64,000 nucleotides of DNA from Actinocrinis puniceicyclus (GTDB lineage: Bacteria; Actinomycetota; Actinomycetes; Streptomycetales; Catenulisporaceae), in assembly GCF_018283645.1 (NCBI RefSeq), contig NZ_JAGSXH010000017.1, positions 18,786 to 82,785 of the forward strand, read 5' to 3'. Below the pieces are notes generated by a model. The model was not told the origin of the DNA. It worked only from the letters and a program-made list of their open reading frames with translations, and made no database searches. The translations under genes were made by a program, and so were the position numbers. Below, piece after piece: positions 1 to 8,771 of this stretch. The first letter of the stretch is position 1, and every line of letters starts with the position of its first letter.

Positions 1-561
1 GGAGACCTTGATGTTCAGCGTGAACGAATAAGAGCCGTCGCCGTACGCGGGCAGCGAGGCGCGCGCGGTGGTGAACGTGCTCGAACCGCTCCCGCCGCCG
101 TGGGTGTAAGTAGTGCACTGAGACAGACTGCCGACCAGCTTCTGCCAGGCCGAGGCGACCTGCGCCGAGGTCCCGGCGGCCAGTTCCTCCACCAGGAACG
201 GCCCGGTCAGCCCGGCGCTCAGGTCCGCCTCGGCGCGTCCGGCCAGCGAGCCGTTCCAGACCGCGGGGTTCCACAGACCGCAACCGCTCTGCATGGGCGG
301 GTTCGTGGCGGTCGCATCGATGCCCCAGCCGGCGGGCAGGTCCGCGGGGGTGAGCAGCTTGGCGGCCAGGCCCGAGGGGCTCGCCCCGGACGGCGGCGCG
401 GAGCCGAGCCCCGGGGACGCGGTCGCGCTCGAGCTCGGCGCCGGCTGCGCCCCGGCGGTGTCGGTCGAGGCATTGGACGACGAGCAGCCGCCCGCGCCGA
501 GAGCGACCAGAGCGGCTGAGCTTACAGTGGCGATACACGTGTGGATGCTCAAGGCGCGCAT
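1..561 (-). CDS. Secreted lipoprotein, C-terminus outside window
   Basis: The protein starts at the ATG complementary to 559-561 and reads open to the window edge, giving 187 residues of a longer protein. The N-terminus (MRALSIHTCIATVSSAALVA...) is a signal peptide ending in a lipobox, LGAGGC followed by Ser-Ser, so the mature protein should be anchored to the outer face of the membrane through the Cys at about residue 26. A low-complexity Ser/Ala/Pro linker follows. The folded part begins near 'LTPADLPAGW' and contains paired Cys residues. That opening is common in actinobacterial sensor-like lipoproteins such as the PknH extracellular-domain type; this family assignment is inference. No enzymatic motif is visible in the part seen. 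Confidence 0.75.
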   Translation of the reverse strand, partial: MRALSIHTCIATVSSAALVALGAGGCSSSNASTDTAGAQPAPSSSATASPGLGSAPPSGASPSGLAAKLLTPADLPAGWGIDATATNPPMQSGCGLWNPAVWNGSLAGRAEADLSAGLTGPFLVEELAAGTSAQVASAWQKLVGSLSQCTTYTHGGGSGSSTFTTARASLPAYGDGSYSFTLNIKVS

Positions 562-967
562 GCAAGTCCCTCGCGATCAGGTGGCGGATGGCACAGACTA
601 GCGGCCACCGAATCCTCACTACGAGCAAAAGTGCCGAAACGTTACCGAGCGGCGCACGCTTGGTAACCGCCACGGAACCGGCCCGTGCGCGCGACCGGCA
701 CCGGGAGCGAGAGCACAAATCCGGCGCCGGGGAAGTCCCATGCTTCACTTTGGCGAATTGATGCCACACTGATCGGTCTGCACCATGGCCCCCGGGTCGT
801 CAGGTGAGACACTGGCACACAGATCAGGCATCCCCCCAGTCTGATCTCGCGCCCGGGGAACGCGATTACGCGGCTCGGGCGCACCCCCCGGCGTCGCCTT
901 CCCCCAGAGACGCCGGGGGCTCTCCTTCCCGGCAGGCCACTTGGCCGCTCGGCGGGCCGTGCGGCCG
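562..967. other. Intergenic region with a terminator-like hairpin
   Basis: About 400 bases separate the lipoprotein start from the P450 end. No reading frame here looks protein-like. The only structure seen is the hairpin at 885-919. The remainder should hold the lipoprotein promoter, but no clear -35/-10 pair was identified. Confidence 0.5.
885..919 (-). terminator. Hairpin downstream of the P450 gene
   Basis: Ten-base arms CCCCCGGCGT (885-894) and ACGCCGGGGG (910-919) pair perfectly around a 15-base loop. The hairpin lies about 50 bases past the P450 stop codon, as expected for a factor-independent-like terminator in a GC-rich genome. There is no T-tract. Confidence 0.5.
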
Positions 968-2182
968 TCACCGATCCCAGCGCACGTACAAGCTCTCCGG
1001 TTTGCGGAACACCAGTCCGCGCACGACGGGAGCGGGCCGGTCCGGGTCCAGCCGCAGCCCGGGCAACTCCCGCAGCAGGGCGCCGAGCGCGGCGCGGGCC
1101 TCCAGCCGGGCCGCGTGCGCACCCAGGCAGAAGTGCGGGCCCTGCGCGAAGGCGAGGTGAGACCTGGCGTTCGGGCGGCTCGGATCGAACCGGTCGGGGT
1201 CCGCGAACAGCGCCGGATCGCGGTTCGCGCCCGCGAGGGACACGATCACCAGGTCCCCGGCGCGGATTGGCGCGCCGGCCAGTTCGACGTCCCGGGTCGC
1301 GTATCGGTCGACCACCGCGGCCGCGGGCTCCAGGCGCAGCGATTCCTCAAGGGCGTCGTCCAGCCGGGCGGGCTCGGCGCGCGCGAGCGCCGGCTGTTCG
1401 GGATCGCCGAGCAGATGCAGGGCGGCGTTGGTGATCATCGCCTCCGTGGTCTCGATCCCGCCGAACAGCATGACCGCCGCGTTCGAGACCACCTCGGGAA
1501 GTTCGAGCCCTGACCAGTCGTCGCCGCCGCGCGCGGCGGCCACCAGCATCGAGTCCGGCTCGCCGGCCCGGACCGTGGCCCGCACGCTCTCGCCCAGGCG
1601 CGCGAACGCCGCCGCGCCGCTCGAGCGCGGCTCGCGGCCCGCCGAGATGTCCGAGACCGCGCCGACGATCGCGTCGTACCAGCCGAGTACCGTCTCCGGC
1701 CGGGCGTCGCGCAGGCCGAGCGACTCGGCGACGACCGCGACCGCCAGCGGACCGGCCAGGCCGCGGCGCAACTCGGCGGCGCCGTGCGGGCGCAGCGCGG
1801 CCACCCGCCGGGCTGCCTCCCGCTCGATGAACGCGGCCAGCCGCGCATGCGTGTCACGCGGCCGGAACCCGTCGGCGAACGGCGCGCGGTGCCGGGCGTG
1901 CCGCGGGCCGTCGAGGGAGAGCATGCTCGGCCCGACCACCCGCGCGGTGGAGAAACGCGGGTCGTCGACCGTGAACGCCTCGGCGTCGCGCATCACGGCG
2001 AGCGCCAGGTCCCGGCGGGTCACCAGCCAGCCGCCGAGCGCCGGCAGGAAGGAGACCGGTTCGCTCCCGCGCAGCCGGGCGAGCAGCGGATGCGGATCGC
2101 GCTCCAGCTCGGCGATCGTGGCCGCGGCGCCGAGCGGGAACCGCTCGGCGTAGCGGAACCGGTCGGCGGTTTGTGCGGTCAC
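968..2182 (-). CDS. Cytochrome P450
   Basis: A 404-residue soluble bacterial P450 of normal length. It has the I-helix oxygen-binding segment GGIETTE at residues 241-247, the K-helix ExxR at 280-283 (ESLR), and the haem-binding loop FAQGPHFCLG with the axial Cys at about residue 352. The family catalyses NAD(P)H-dependent mono-oxygenation with ferredoxin partners; the substrate cannot be told from sequence. No ferredoxin or ferredoxin reductase gene is adjacent, so electrons must come from elsewhere. A small inverted-repeat element sits nine bases upstream of the start codon and may have replaced or altered the promoter. Confidence 0.93.
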   Translation of the reverse strand: MTAQTADRFRYAERFPLGAAATIAELERDPHPLLARLRGSEPVSFLPALGGWLVTRRDLALAVMRDAEAFTVDDPRFSTARVVGPSMLSLDGPRHARHRAPFADGFRPRDTHARLAAFIEREAARRVAALRPHGAAELRRGLAGPLAVAVVAESLGLRDARPETVLGWYDAIVGAVSDISAGREPRSSGAAAFARLGESVRATVRAGEPDSMLVAAARGGDDWSGLELPEVVSNAAVMLFGGIETTEAMITNAALHLLGDPEQPALARAEPARLDDALEESLRLEPAAAVVDRYATRDVELAGAPIRAGDLVIVSLAGANRDPALFADPDRFDPSRPNARSHLAFAQGPHFCLGAHAARLEARAALGALLRELPGLRLDPDRPAPVVRGLVFRKPESLYVRWDR

Positions 2183-2191
2183 CCGGCCACG

Positions 2192-2280
2192 CTAGGCGGT
2201 GTTGGGGAATGTATCAAGGCAACGATTCGACCGCCGCTTTGTCGGATTCGCCCCTTGAGGCATTCCCCAACACCGCCTAG
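2192..2280. mobile_element. MITE-like element with perfect 20-bp terminal inverted repeats
   Basis: The sequence CTAGGCGGTGTTGGGGAATG at 2192-2211 recurs as an exact reverse complement at 2261-2280, around a 49-base centre. CTAG at both outer ends could be a duplicated 4-base target, as in some IS5-group insertions, which would leave 16-base inverted repeats. The next few bases inward also match imperfectly (ATCAAGG versus CCTTGAG). The element is only 89 bases long and has no coding capacity, so any movement would rely on a transposase acting in trans. It lies between the end of the CBM2 gene and the start of the P450 gene. Confidence 0.6.
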
Positions 2281-2368
2281 CAGCGGGCGGCGACAAGGCC
2301 GGGCCGGCCGGGTGCGACGCCGCCTGTGCGCCGCGTCCGGCCGGCCCGTCGCCGGACAGTCTGCCCGC

Positions 2369-3649
2369 TCAGCAGCCGATGCGCGAGGTGCTGAGCACCA
2401 CGTCGTCGAACCACAGCGTGTCGTTGCCGTTGCTGTAGTTCTCCCAGCCGAGCTTGAGGTCGGTCAGGTTCGGCCGCCAGGTCGCCCCCGAGCCGCTGAG
2501 CCACTGCGCGTCGATGTCCTGCGTCGGCACGCCGTCCTCCGTCATACCGGGCACGGGGCTGCCGTTGTACCAGGTGTAGATCTGACCGTTGGTCCGGCTG
2601 ACCGAGAACTCGAGGCAGGCCCACACGCCGGTCGGCACCACGACGCTCTGCGCGACGCCCGCCGGGCTCTGCGCGGGAAGCGTGGCGTCGTCGGACTGCC
2701 GGTTCCACATCAGCGCGCCGTTCTGCGCGCCGAGCCGCAGGTCGGTGTTGCCGGCCGCGGAGTCGTTCATCGCCAGGAACGTGGTGTGGTTGGTCGGCAG
2801 CGGCGTGGTGTGCTTGAACCAGAACCGCACGTACCAGGTCGGCGCGGCGGCGGGCATGTCGGTCGTGTCGTCGGCGAACACGTGGTTGCAGTACGTGCCG
2901 ACGCCGTCGATCTCCAGGGACTTCACGCCGGCGTGCGCCTGCGCGCCGGTGATCGAGGCGGTGCCGCTGCCCGAGCAGTTCTGCGCGCTGATGCTCCACC
3001 GCCCGGAGGGAACGGTGCCGGCCTGGTTCTCGAAGCCGTCGCAGAACACTGCCGCGCTCGGGCAGGGGCCGCCGCCCTGGGAGCCGCTGGGGCTGGCCGA
3101 GGGGCTGCTCGACGGGCTCGAACTCGGGCTTGAACTCGGGCTTGAACTCGGGCTGGCGCTGGCCGAGGCGCTGGGGCTGGAACTGGCGCTCGGGCTCGCG
3201 CTCGCGCTCGGCGAGGAGGAGGATCCGCCCGCGCAGGAAACGCCGTTGAGCGCGAAGTCGGTCGGCGTCGCGTCGCTGCCGGAGAAGGTCCCCTGGAAGC
3301 CGAAGGTCGCGGTTCCACCGGTCGCGATCGAGCCGTTGTAGGACTCGTTGACGGCCTTGACCGACTGCCCGCTCTGGGTGATCTGGGCGTTCCAGCCGGA
3401 GGTGATCTGCTGGCCGCCGGTGAAGGTCCAGCTCAGCGTCCAGCTGGTGACCGGGGCGCCGGTGTCGGTCAGGGTGACGTTCGCGGTGAACCCGCCGCTC
3501 CACTGGTTGACCTGGTACGCGACGCTGCACGGACCGGAGGCGGCGTTCACGCTCGGCGCCACGGCGACCACGCTGGCCGCGATGGCGGCGGTCGCCGCGG
3601 CCAGGGCGGCATCACGCAGGCGGCGGGGCCGGCGCAGGAGGTAGGCCAT
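2369..3649 (-). CDS. Secreted CBM2 protein with C-terminal jelly-roll (Cip1/lyase-like) domain
   Basis: A 426-residue exported protein. Residues 1-37 are a twin-Arg-rich signal region ending ASVVAVAPSVNAA. Residues 38-142 form a CBM2 cellulose/chitin-binding domain (PCSVAYQVNQWSGGF, WTLSWTF, SGWNAQ, with two Cys at the ends). Residues about 143-195 are a Ser/Pro/Ala linker coded by a repetitive tract near 3110-3210. The C-terminal 230 residues start CDGFENQAG and end in DTLWFDDVVL, a beta-sandwich pattern resembling fungal Cip1 and related polysaccharide lyases; this is inference from motif style. It probably binds plant cell wall and may cleave uronic-acid polymers. It is one of four CBM/GH proteins in the first 26 kb. 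Confidence 0.8.
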   Translation of the reverse strand: MAYLLRRPRRLRDAALAAATAAIAASVVAVAPSVNAASGPCSVAYQVNQWSGGFTANVTLTDTGAPVTSWTLSWTFTGGQQITSGWNAQITQSGQSVKAVNESYNGSIATGGTATFGFQGTFSGSDATPTDFALNGVSCAGGSSSSPSASASPSASSSPSASASASPSSSPSSSPSSSPSSSPSASPSGSQGGGPCPSAAVFCDGFENQAGTVPSGRWSISAQNCSGSGTASITGAQAHAGVKSLEIDGVGTYCNHVFADDTTDMPAAAPTWYVRFWFKHTTPLPTNHTTFLAMNDSAAGNTDLRLGAQNGALMWNRQSDDATLPAQSPAGVAQSVVVPTGVWACLEFSVSRTNGQIYTWYNGSPVPGMTEDGVPTQDIDAQWLSGSGATWRPNLTDLKLGWENYSNGNDTLWFDDVVLSTSRIGC

Positions 3650-3804
3650 TCGGACTCCAGAGGCTGGTTGCAGAAGCTGTCCCGCGGTTTGGGCGCAGTA
3701 TTCGGGCGCGGGACGAAGCGGGGCAACCGGCCGCCGCGCGGCGCGCCACGAATGCGGCGATGTCCTGCGCCGGTAGCCGAAATCACCGTGATCGACAAGG
3801 AAAG

Positions 3805-4557
3805 TTACATATCAGACGGCTGAGGGAGCTCCGGCGGGCGGGCTGATTCGGCGGGCTGATTCGGCGGGGTCAGCCGGAACACGAAGTACTCCACCCGCAC
3901 CCCGTCCCTGACCAGTTCGCGCCGCGCGACCACCTCGGTGCGCAGGCGCTGGCGCTCGACCAGGCCACGCAGATAGCCGAGGTCTCCCGAGGTGCCGAAC
4001 GCGATCAGCATCCTGCCGCCCGGCGCCAGGCGCCCGGGCGCCTCGGCGAAGAACGCGGTCAGCGCCCGGTAGTCCTCGTCCGTGCTCGCCGCCTCCAGCG
4101 GGTCGTGCGGCGCGAACCAGCGGTACGGCGGATCGAACACGATCAGATCGAACTCGCCCTCGACCGCGCTGAACACATCGCTCTCGCGCACCTCGACCCG
4201 GTCCGCGACCCCGTTCGCCTTCGTGTTCGCGCGGGCGGCGGCGACGGCCGCCGCGCTGACGTCCACCGCGAGCACCCGGCGCGAGGTGCCGGCCGCGAGG
4301 ATCGCGTTCACCCCGCTGCCGGTGCCCATGTCCAGCACCCGGTCGCTCTCGCGCACCTCGGCCAGCACCGCCTCGCCGAGCAGGTCGTGCATCCGGGTGA
4401 TCGGCATCACCCCGGGCGGCACCGTGATCGTGCGGCCGAGGTACGCGAAGCTCTGCGTCTCCCGGCCCTCGGCCTTCATGGCCTGATAAGCGGCCAGGTG
4501 CCAGCGCCGGATGCGCTCGGCCTCCTCGGCGGACACAGTCGGGGTGAAACCGTCCAC
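3805..4557 (-). CDS. Class I SAM-dependent methyltransferase (HemK/PrmC-like fold)
   Basis: A 250-residue protein with the SAM-binding motif I VLDMGTGSGVNAIL near residue 93, an acidic motif II ending strand two (VLAVDVS), and a DPPYRWF motif IV of the kind used by N-methyltransferases acting on Gln, adenine or guanine. A trailing substrate-recognition strand FFVFRL is present. The N-terminal 80 residues contain a YLGRTITVPPGVMPIT segment also seen in PrmC-type enzymes. The substrate is unknown. It is divergent from the gene at 4656 with about 100 bases between the starts, so the two may share a control region. Confidence 0.8.
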   Translation of the reverse strand: MDGFTPTVSAEEAERIRRWHLAAYQAMKAEGRETQSFAYLGRTITVPPGVMPITRMHDLLGEAVLAEVRESDRVLDMGTGSGVNAILAAGTSRRVLAVDVSAAAVAAARANTKANGVADRVEVRESDVFSAVEGEFDLIVFDPPYRWFAPHDPLEAASTDEDYRALTAFFAEAPGRLAPGGRMLIAFGTSGDLGYLRGLVERQRLRTEVVARRELVRDGVRVEYFVFRLTPPNQPAESARPPELPQPSDM

Positions 4558-4655
4558 CGGCGCAGCTTAGGGTGGTACCGGACGATGCGCGACGGATTTC
4601 CGCCGCGTCGCGCCCCGGACGCGAGCAGGCAAGTGCGGAAGGAACAAGGAACACC

Positions 4656-5267
4656 GTGTCACAGGCGCACGACGGCCGGCCGGATCGGGGCCGCGAGGAC
4701 CGGCTGGCGGAGGCGGTCGACGAGCTCTCGCAGACCTGCGACGAACTGGTCGGGCTGTCCACCGCGCTCTCGGCGATCGACCGGCAGGACCGGCTGAGCG
4801 ACGCGGGCCGTTCCGTGGGGCGGCACGTGCTCGACGTGCTGACCAAGACCCGCCGGGAGCTTTCGAAGCTGCGCTGCGTCGTGGAGGCCCGTGCGCTGGA
4901 GAACCTCGTGGTGCTCGCCCGCCTGGAAGTGCGCCGCCTGCACGAGATCACCCGGGGTGCGCGGCTGGAGTACAGCGACTTCAAGACCCTCAGCGCGCAG
5001 GGCGCCAGCCGCGAGGCGATCGAGGACCTGATCCACCGGCCGGAGGCGATCACGCATGCCCAGAGCTACGTGGATTACGGGCACCGGGTGATCGAGCCGA
5101 TGCTGCAACGGCTGCTCGACGAGACCAGCGCCAAGTACGAGGACCTGGCGGTCGCGACGGCCGAGGGCGACGCGATGCCCGACCCATCGCTGCTGTTCGA
5201 GCTGCGCGAGTACATCGTCGGACTGCGCGACGCCCAGGAGCCCGACCACCTGAACCAGCTGCTGTGA
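4656..5267 (+). CDS. Hypothetical all-helical protein
   Basis: A 203-residue protein. The GTG at 4656 is chosen because AAGGAACAAGGA ends five bases upstream; an earlier in-frame start at 4572 would lack a ribosome site. The sequence is charged and almost free of Gly/Pro after residue 20 (DELSQTCDELVGLST, RLEVRRLHEITRGARLEY), which predicts a helical bundle or coiled coil. No signal peptide or membrane segment is visible. No family was recognised. The composition and codon use match the neighbouring genes, so it is very likely a real cytoplasmic protein. Confidence 0.7.
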   Translation: MSQAHDGRPDRGREDRLAEAVDELSQTCDELVGLSTALSAIDRQDRLSDAGRSVGRHVLDVLTKTRRELSKLRCVVEARALENLVVLARLEVRRLHEITRGARLEYSDFKTLSAQGASREAIEDLIHRPEAITHAQSYVDYGHRVIEPMLQRLLDETSAKYEDLAVATAEGDAMPDPSLLFELREYIVGLRDAQEPDHLNQLL

Positions 5268-5361
5268 CCGGCCGCGCCCGGTTTTGCGCCCCCGGCACGT
5301 TTGGCTCCTCCTGAGCGGGTAGAGCGGGGCGGACCTGGAGACCGACGTAAGGAGAGACCCA

Positions 5362-5682
5362 GTGCTCGCTCTGACCGATACGGCCGTGGGTGTCATCCAC
5401 GACCTGACCACCCAGCCCGGGCTGCCCGACGGCACCGGCCTGCGCATCGCCCCGCAGGCCGGCGACAACGGCGTCGGCCCGGCGTTCGCGCTCTCGCTCT
5501 CGCAGGCCCCGCAGGCCGCCGACGAGGTCATCGAGACCGCGGACACCCGCGTCTACCTTGAACCCGGTGTCGCTCAGCAACTCGACGACAAGGTGCTCGA
5601 CGCACACATCGACGAGCAGGGCGAGATCGCGTTCCTCATCTCGCAGCAGCAGCCGCCGCACACGCCGTGGCAGGGTGAGTAA
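5362..5682 (+). CDS. HesB/IscA-like fold protein without cysteines
   Basis: A 106-residue protein starting at GTG 5362, with GGAG eight bases upstream. The pattern LTDTAVGVIHDLTTQPG, GLRIAPQ, VYLEPGVAQQLDDKVLDAH is that of the HesB/IscA A-type iron-sulfur carrier fold. A-type carriers bind iron or clusters through three conserved Cys; this protein contains no Cys at all, so it cannot work as a standard cluster carrier. Comparable Cys-less members occur in actinobacteria as short uncharacterised proteins (from memory). It is convergent with the SGNH hydrolase, and the strong hairpin at 5734-5800 lies between the two coding ends. Confidence 0.75.
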   Translation: MLALTDTAVGVIHDLTTQPGLPDGTGLRIAPQAGDNGVGPAFALSLSQAPQAADEVIETADTRVYLEPGVAQQLDDKVLDAHIDEQGEIAFLISQQQPPHTPWQGE

Positions 5683-5733
5683 CCGCAGAACCTTAGAACC
5701 ACAGGCGACCGCACGCGGCATTCGCACAACCGT

Positions 5734-5800
5734 GGACGCGCTGTCGGTCTCCGCAGCCGGGCTCTACTTGGCGCCGGCCGCGGAGACCGACAGCGCGTCC
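5734..5800. terminator. 27-bp stem hairpin between convergent genes
   Basis: Arms 5734-5760 and 5774-5800 are reverse complements over 27 bases with one mismatch, around a 13-base loop that contains the SGNH-hydrolase stop codon. The right arm therefore encodes the last residues of that protein. The position between two converging genes suggests a bidirectional terminator. Confidence 0.6.
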
Positions 5801-7311
5801 GTGCTCAGCGCCTGCTGGTCCGCCAGTGCGATCGTCAGCTCCCCGGCGGCCGTGGGGTGGAACGGCGCGGCGGCCTTGAGGCCCTGAACGTAAGGCTGGC
5901 TGCTGCACAGCTCGTGGCCCGCGAAGCTCGGGCGCACCGTGGTGAACCCGAAGGTCTGCGCGCCGTCCGCGAGTACGGTGTTCAGCGTGGCGAGCCGCGC
6001 GGAGAGCACCTTGGTCTTCGCCGGCGTGAACCCGTCGCCGACCAGGCACTTCACATCCGGCCCGAACGGGTCGAAGTACGTGTTGATCAGCACTTTCGGA
6101 TGCTGTGGCAAGCCGGCGAGATCGTGCAGCATGTCGTAGAAGCCGCGGGCGAAGTCGTTCAGGTTGCTCTGGAAGTACGCCGTGGACGCCTGATCGTCGC
6201 AGGCCGCGGCCATCACGCACAGCGCGGCCGTCGCCACCCAGCGCAGATCGTTCGCACCGATGCTCACGACGACCACCGAGGCGTGCGGCGCCTGCTCCAG
6301 CACGCCGAACTGCGGCGGCACCGTCACCCCGCCGGTGTCCTGCGGTCCGAGGATGCCGGCCGTCACGGTCGCGCCGCTGCACGCCAGATTCAGCACCTTC
6401 CAGCCGTTGACCTGCGCCAGGTCCGCGGCGTATGAATCGGCGCTGCGGCCACAGGCCGTGTCCTGCGCGGAGGGGTGCGCGACCGGCGGGTTGCCGATCG
6501 CGGCCGCCGTCGAGTCCCCGATCACCACGGCCTGGACACCGGGCAGGCTCACGCCGACCGGCGCTGGCGCGGTCGGGCCCGCCGCGCTGTCCCCGACCAG
6601 GTCGCTGAGCGACTTGACCTGGCGCAGCGTGCCGGGCGTCCCGGCCGCGAAGAGCGCGACGGCGCCGATGTTCGCGGCCACCGCGACCAGCGTCCCGATC
6701 GCCACGACCTTGAACATCCTGCGGTGGGTGTAGTGGCGCAGACCCGAGAACGCGAGCAGCAGCAGCACCGCGAACCCGGCCGTGACCAGCGTCTGCCACA
6801 GGAAGTACCGCTCCCAGCCGCCGACGAGGCTCGCGGCCAGCCGGTTCTGTGCCCCGGCGCCGCCGTGGTCGGCGGAGGTCTGCACGAACTGGGTCAGCTG
6901 GCTGTCGATGGTGATGTGCGTCAACACCAGCTTCGGCCGGATCAACCCGCTGAACTGGAGCGTCGTGGGCACCGACTGGCCGAACAGGTCCAGTTCGCCG
7001 GATCCGGCCAGGGACAGGTGCGGCGAGGCCGCACCCACCTTGAGGGTCTGGCCCGCGGCCGAGACGGACTGCGCCGGTGTGACCAACAGGGCCAGCCACG
7101 CGGCGATCGCGCCGATGAGGAGGAGGACGCAGAACAAGGCGGCGGCGCGGCGTGCACGCGGCCACAGGCCGACACGCGAGTCGGCGCCCGAGCCGGCGGC
7201 GGGCGCACGCCGACCCGATCGCGGCTGAAGGTCGCTCAGGTTCAAGTGGCTTCGTTCCCTGGAGTGCGGTTCGCGGCGGCGGGGTGTGGCGCGGTCCGAC
7301 GGCATCGCCAC
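5764..7311 (-). CDS. Membrane-anchored SGNH/GDSL-type hydrolase
   Basis: A 515-residue protein. There are hydrophobic segments at about 57-77, 171-190 and 201-222, then an extracellular SGNH hydrolase domain. Block I is VVIGDSTAAA with the nucleophile Ser at about 267. Block II is LACSGATVT, block III is SIGANDLRW at about 350-358, and block V is PFHPTAAGE near the C-terminus with the catalytic His. The family removes acyl or acetyl groups from lipids, polysaccharides or peptidoglycan. The region between the first two membrane segments (about 80-165) is a separate extracellular beta-rich domain. Six or more Cys in the hydrolase domain suggest disulfides, consistent with export. Confidence 0.85.
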   Translation of the reverse strand: MAMPSDRATPRRREPHSRERSHLNLSDLQPRSGRRAPAAGSGADSRVGLWPRARRAAALFCVLLLIGAIAAWLALLVTPAQSVSAAGQTLKVGAASPHLSLAGSGELDLFGQSVPTTLQFSGLIRPKLVLTHITIDSQLTQFVQTSADHGGAGAQNRLAASLVGGWERYFLWQTLVTAGFAVLLLLAFSGLRHYTHRRMFKVVAIGTLVAVAANIGAVALFAAGTPGTLRQVKSLSDLVGDSAAGPTAPAPVGVSLPGVQAVVIGDSTAAAIGNPPVAHPSAQDTACGRSADSYAADLAQVNGWKVLNLACSGATVTAGILGPQDTGGVTVPPQFGVLEQAPHASVVVVSIGANDLRWVATAALCVMAAACDDQASTAYFQSNLNDFARGFYDMLHDLAGLPQHPKVLINTYFDPFGPDVKCLVGDGFTPAKTKVLSARLATLNTVLADGAQTFGFTTVRPSFAGHELCSSQPYVQGLKAAAPFHPTAAGELTIALADQQALSTDALSVSAAGAK

Positions 7312-7515
7312 CCCGGTTCCACAGTCATCGTGCGCTGTCCGCGGCGCGGGCGGGTGATGCTGAACGATGCACAGTTCCGGTCCTACATCTCACGAAAACG
7401 GCACAGGACGCTCATCATCTCATAGGTCCTCATAAATGCGGATGGTCCGATGAACGCCGTTATCGCCCGGACTGCCGAGCGCCGCGGCCGCCGCCCAAGA
7501 GGCCACAATGGACCA

Positions 7516-8562
7516 ATGCCGATCTCCTCCGAGGCGTCCGGAACCAACGGTGCGAACCCCGTGCGCTCGTCCTTCGCCCAGGCGGGCACCGTGCGCCGCG
7601 GCGAGGGCTCGCCTTATGTCGATCTCGACCGGGCCGCTTGGAGCGCGCTGCGCGAACGCACGCCCCTTCCGCTCACGGCCGACGAGGTCGAGCGGCTGCG
7701 CGGACTCGGCGACATGATTGACCTGAACGAGGTACGGGAGATGTACCTGCCGATCTCCCGGCTGCTGAACCTTTACGTCGCCGCGGTGCACGGCCTGCGC
7801 GGTGCGCTGGAGACGTTCCTCGGCGCCGGGTCGCAGGCGAAGAACGGGCCGGACGACGGCGGACGCACCCCGTTCGTGATCGGGGTCGCCGGCAGCGTCG
7901 CGGTCGGCAAGTCCACCACGGCCCGGCTGCTGCGCGCGCTGCTGGCGCGCTGGCCGGAGCATCCGCGTGTCGAACTGGTGACCACGGACGGCTTCCTGAT
8001 GCCCAACGCGGAACTGGAGCGGCGCGGCCTGATGGCGCGCAAGGGCTTCCCGGAATCGTACGACCGGCGGGCGCTGACCCGGTTCGTCGCGGACGTCAAG
8101 TCGGGGCGCCCGGAGGTGAGCGCACCGGTCTACTCGCACCTGGTGTACGACATCGTGCCCGGGGAGAAGCTGACGGTACGCCGCCCGGACATCCTCATCG
8201 TCGAGGGCCTGAACGTGCTTCAGCCCGCCGCGCCGGGCACGGACGGCCGGATCCGCATCGGGCTGTCCGACTACTTCGACTTCAGCATCTACGTCGATGC
8301 GCGCACGGACGACATCGAACGCTGGTATCTGGACCGGTTCAAGCAGTTGCGCGCCACGGCGTTCGTGGATCCGGACTCGTACTTCCGGCGCTTCGCGGCT
8401 CTTTCCGAGCGCGCGGCGCTGGAGCAGGCCCGCTCCTTCTGGCAGCAGATCAACCTGCCGAACCTGCTGGAGAACGTGCTGCCGACGCGGCGGCGCGCGA
8501 CGCTGGTGCTGCGCAAGGGCCCGGACCACAGCATCGAGCGGGTCTGGCTGCGCAAGCTGTGA
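7516..8562 (+). CDS. coaA: Type I pantothenate kinase
   Basis: Phosphorylates pantothenate, the first step of coenzyme A synthesis in the cytoplasm. The start chosen is ATG 7516 (MPISSEASG, 348 residues), because homologues begin shortly before the conserved [16 protein letters not shown] block; an in-frame ATG at 7450 would add 22 residues. The P-loop is [12 protein letters not shown] at about 123-134. Further family blocks are [41 protein letters not shown] and a C-terminal [15 protein letters not shown]. All catalytic blocks are present. A 57-codon CBS-domain fragment overlaps its stop codon. Confidence 0.95.
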   Translation: MPISSEASGTNGANPVRSSFAQAGTVRRGEGSPYVDLDRAAWSALRERTPLPLTADEVERLRGLGDMIDLNEVREMYLPISRLLNLYVAAVHGLRGALETFLGAGSQAKNGPDDGGRTPFVIGVAGSVAVGKSTTARLLRALLARWPEHPRVELVTTDGFLMPNAELERRGLMARKGFPESYDRRALTRFVADVKSGRPEVSAPVYSHLVYDIVPGEKLTVRRPDILIVEGLNVLQPAAPGTDGRIRIGLSDYFDFSIYVDARTDDIERWYLDRFKQLRATAFVDPDSYFRRFAALSERAALEQARSFWQQINLPNLLENVLPTRRRATLVLRKGPDHSIERVWLRKL

Positions 8563-8732
8563 CGGCGGTCCGGCGCGCCGGGGCCGCGATGATGCGCGAC
8601 GCGAACGTCGGCAACGTGCTCGTGGTGGAGCGGGGCACGCCGGTCGGCGTCGTGTCCCTCGGGGATCTCGCGCTCGACCGTGACGAGACCTCCGCGCTCG
8701 CCGCGATCAGCGGGCAGCCGCCGACGACCTGA
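8559..8732 (+). pseudogene. C-terminal fragment of a CBS-domain protein
   Basis: Starting with GTG 8559, which overlaps the coaA stop as GTGA, 57 codons encode AAMMRDANVGNVLVVERG, TPVGVVSLGDLALDRD and EISG-like residues at the end. This is the second half of a CBS motif as found in actinobacterial stand-alone CBS-pair proteins, which are normally about 140 residues. The first CBS motif and the start of the second are missing, so a nucleotide-binding Bateman module cannot form. It could be translated by coupling to coaA, but is most likely a deletion remnant. Confidence 0.6.
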
Positions 8733-8771
8733 CGCCGCCGGCGCTACGTCACGATCCCCGCGGCGGCCTGG

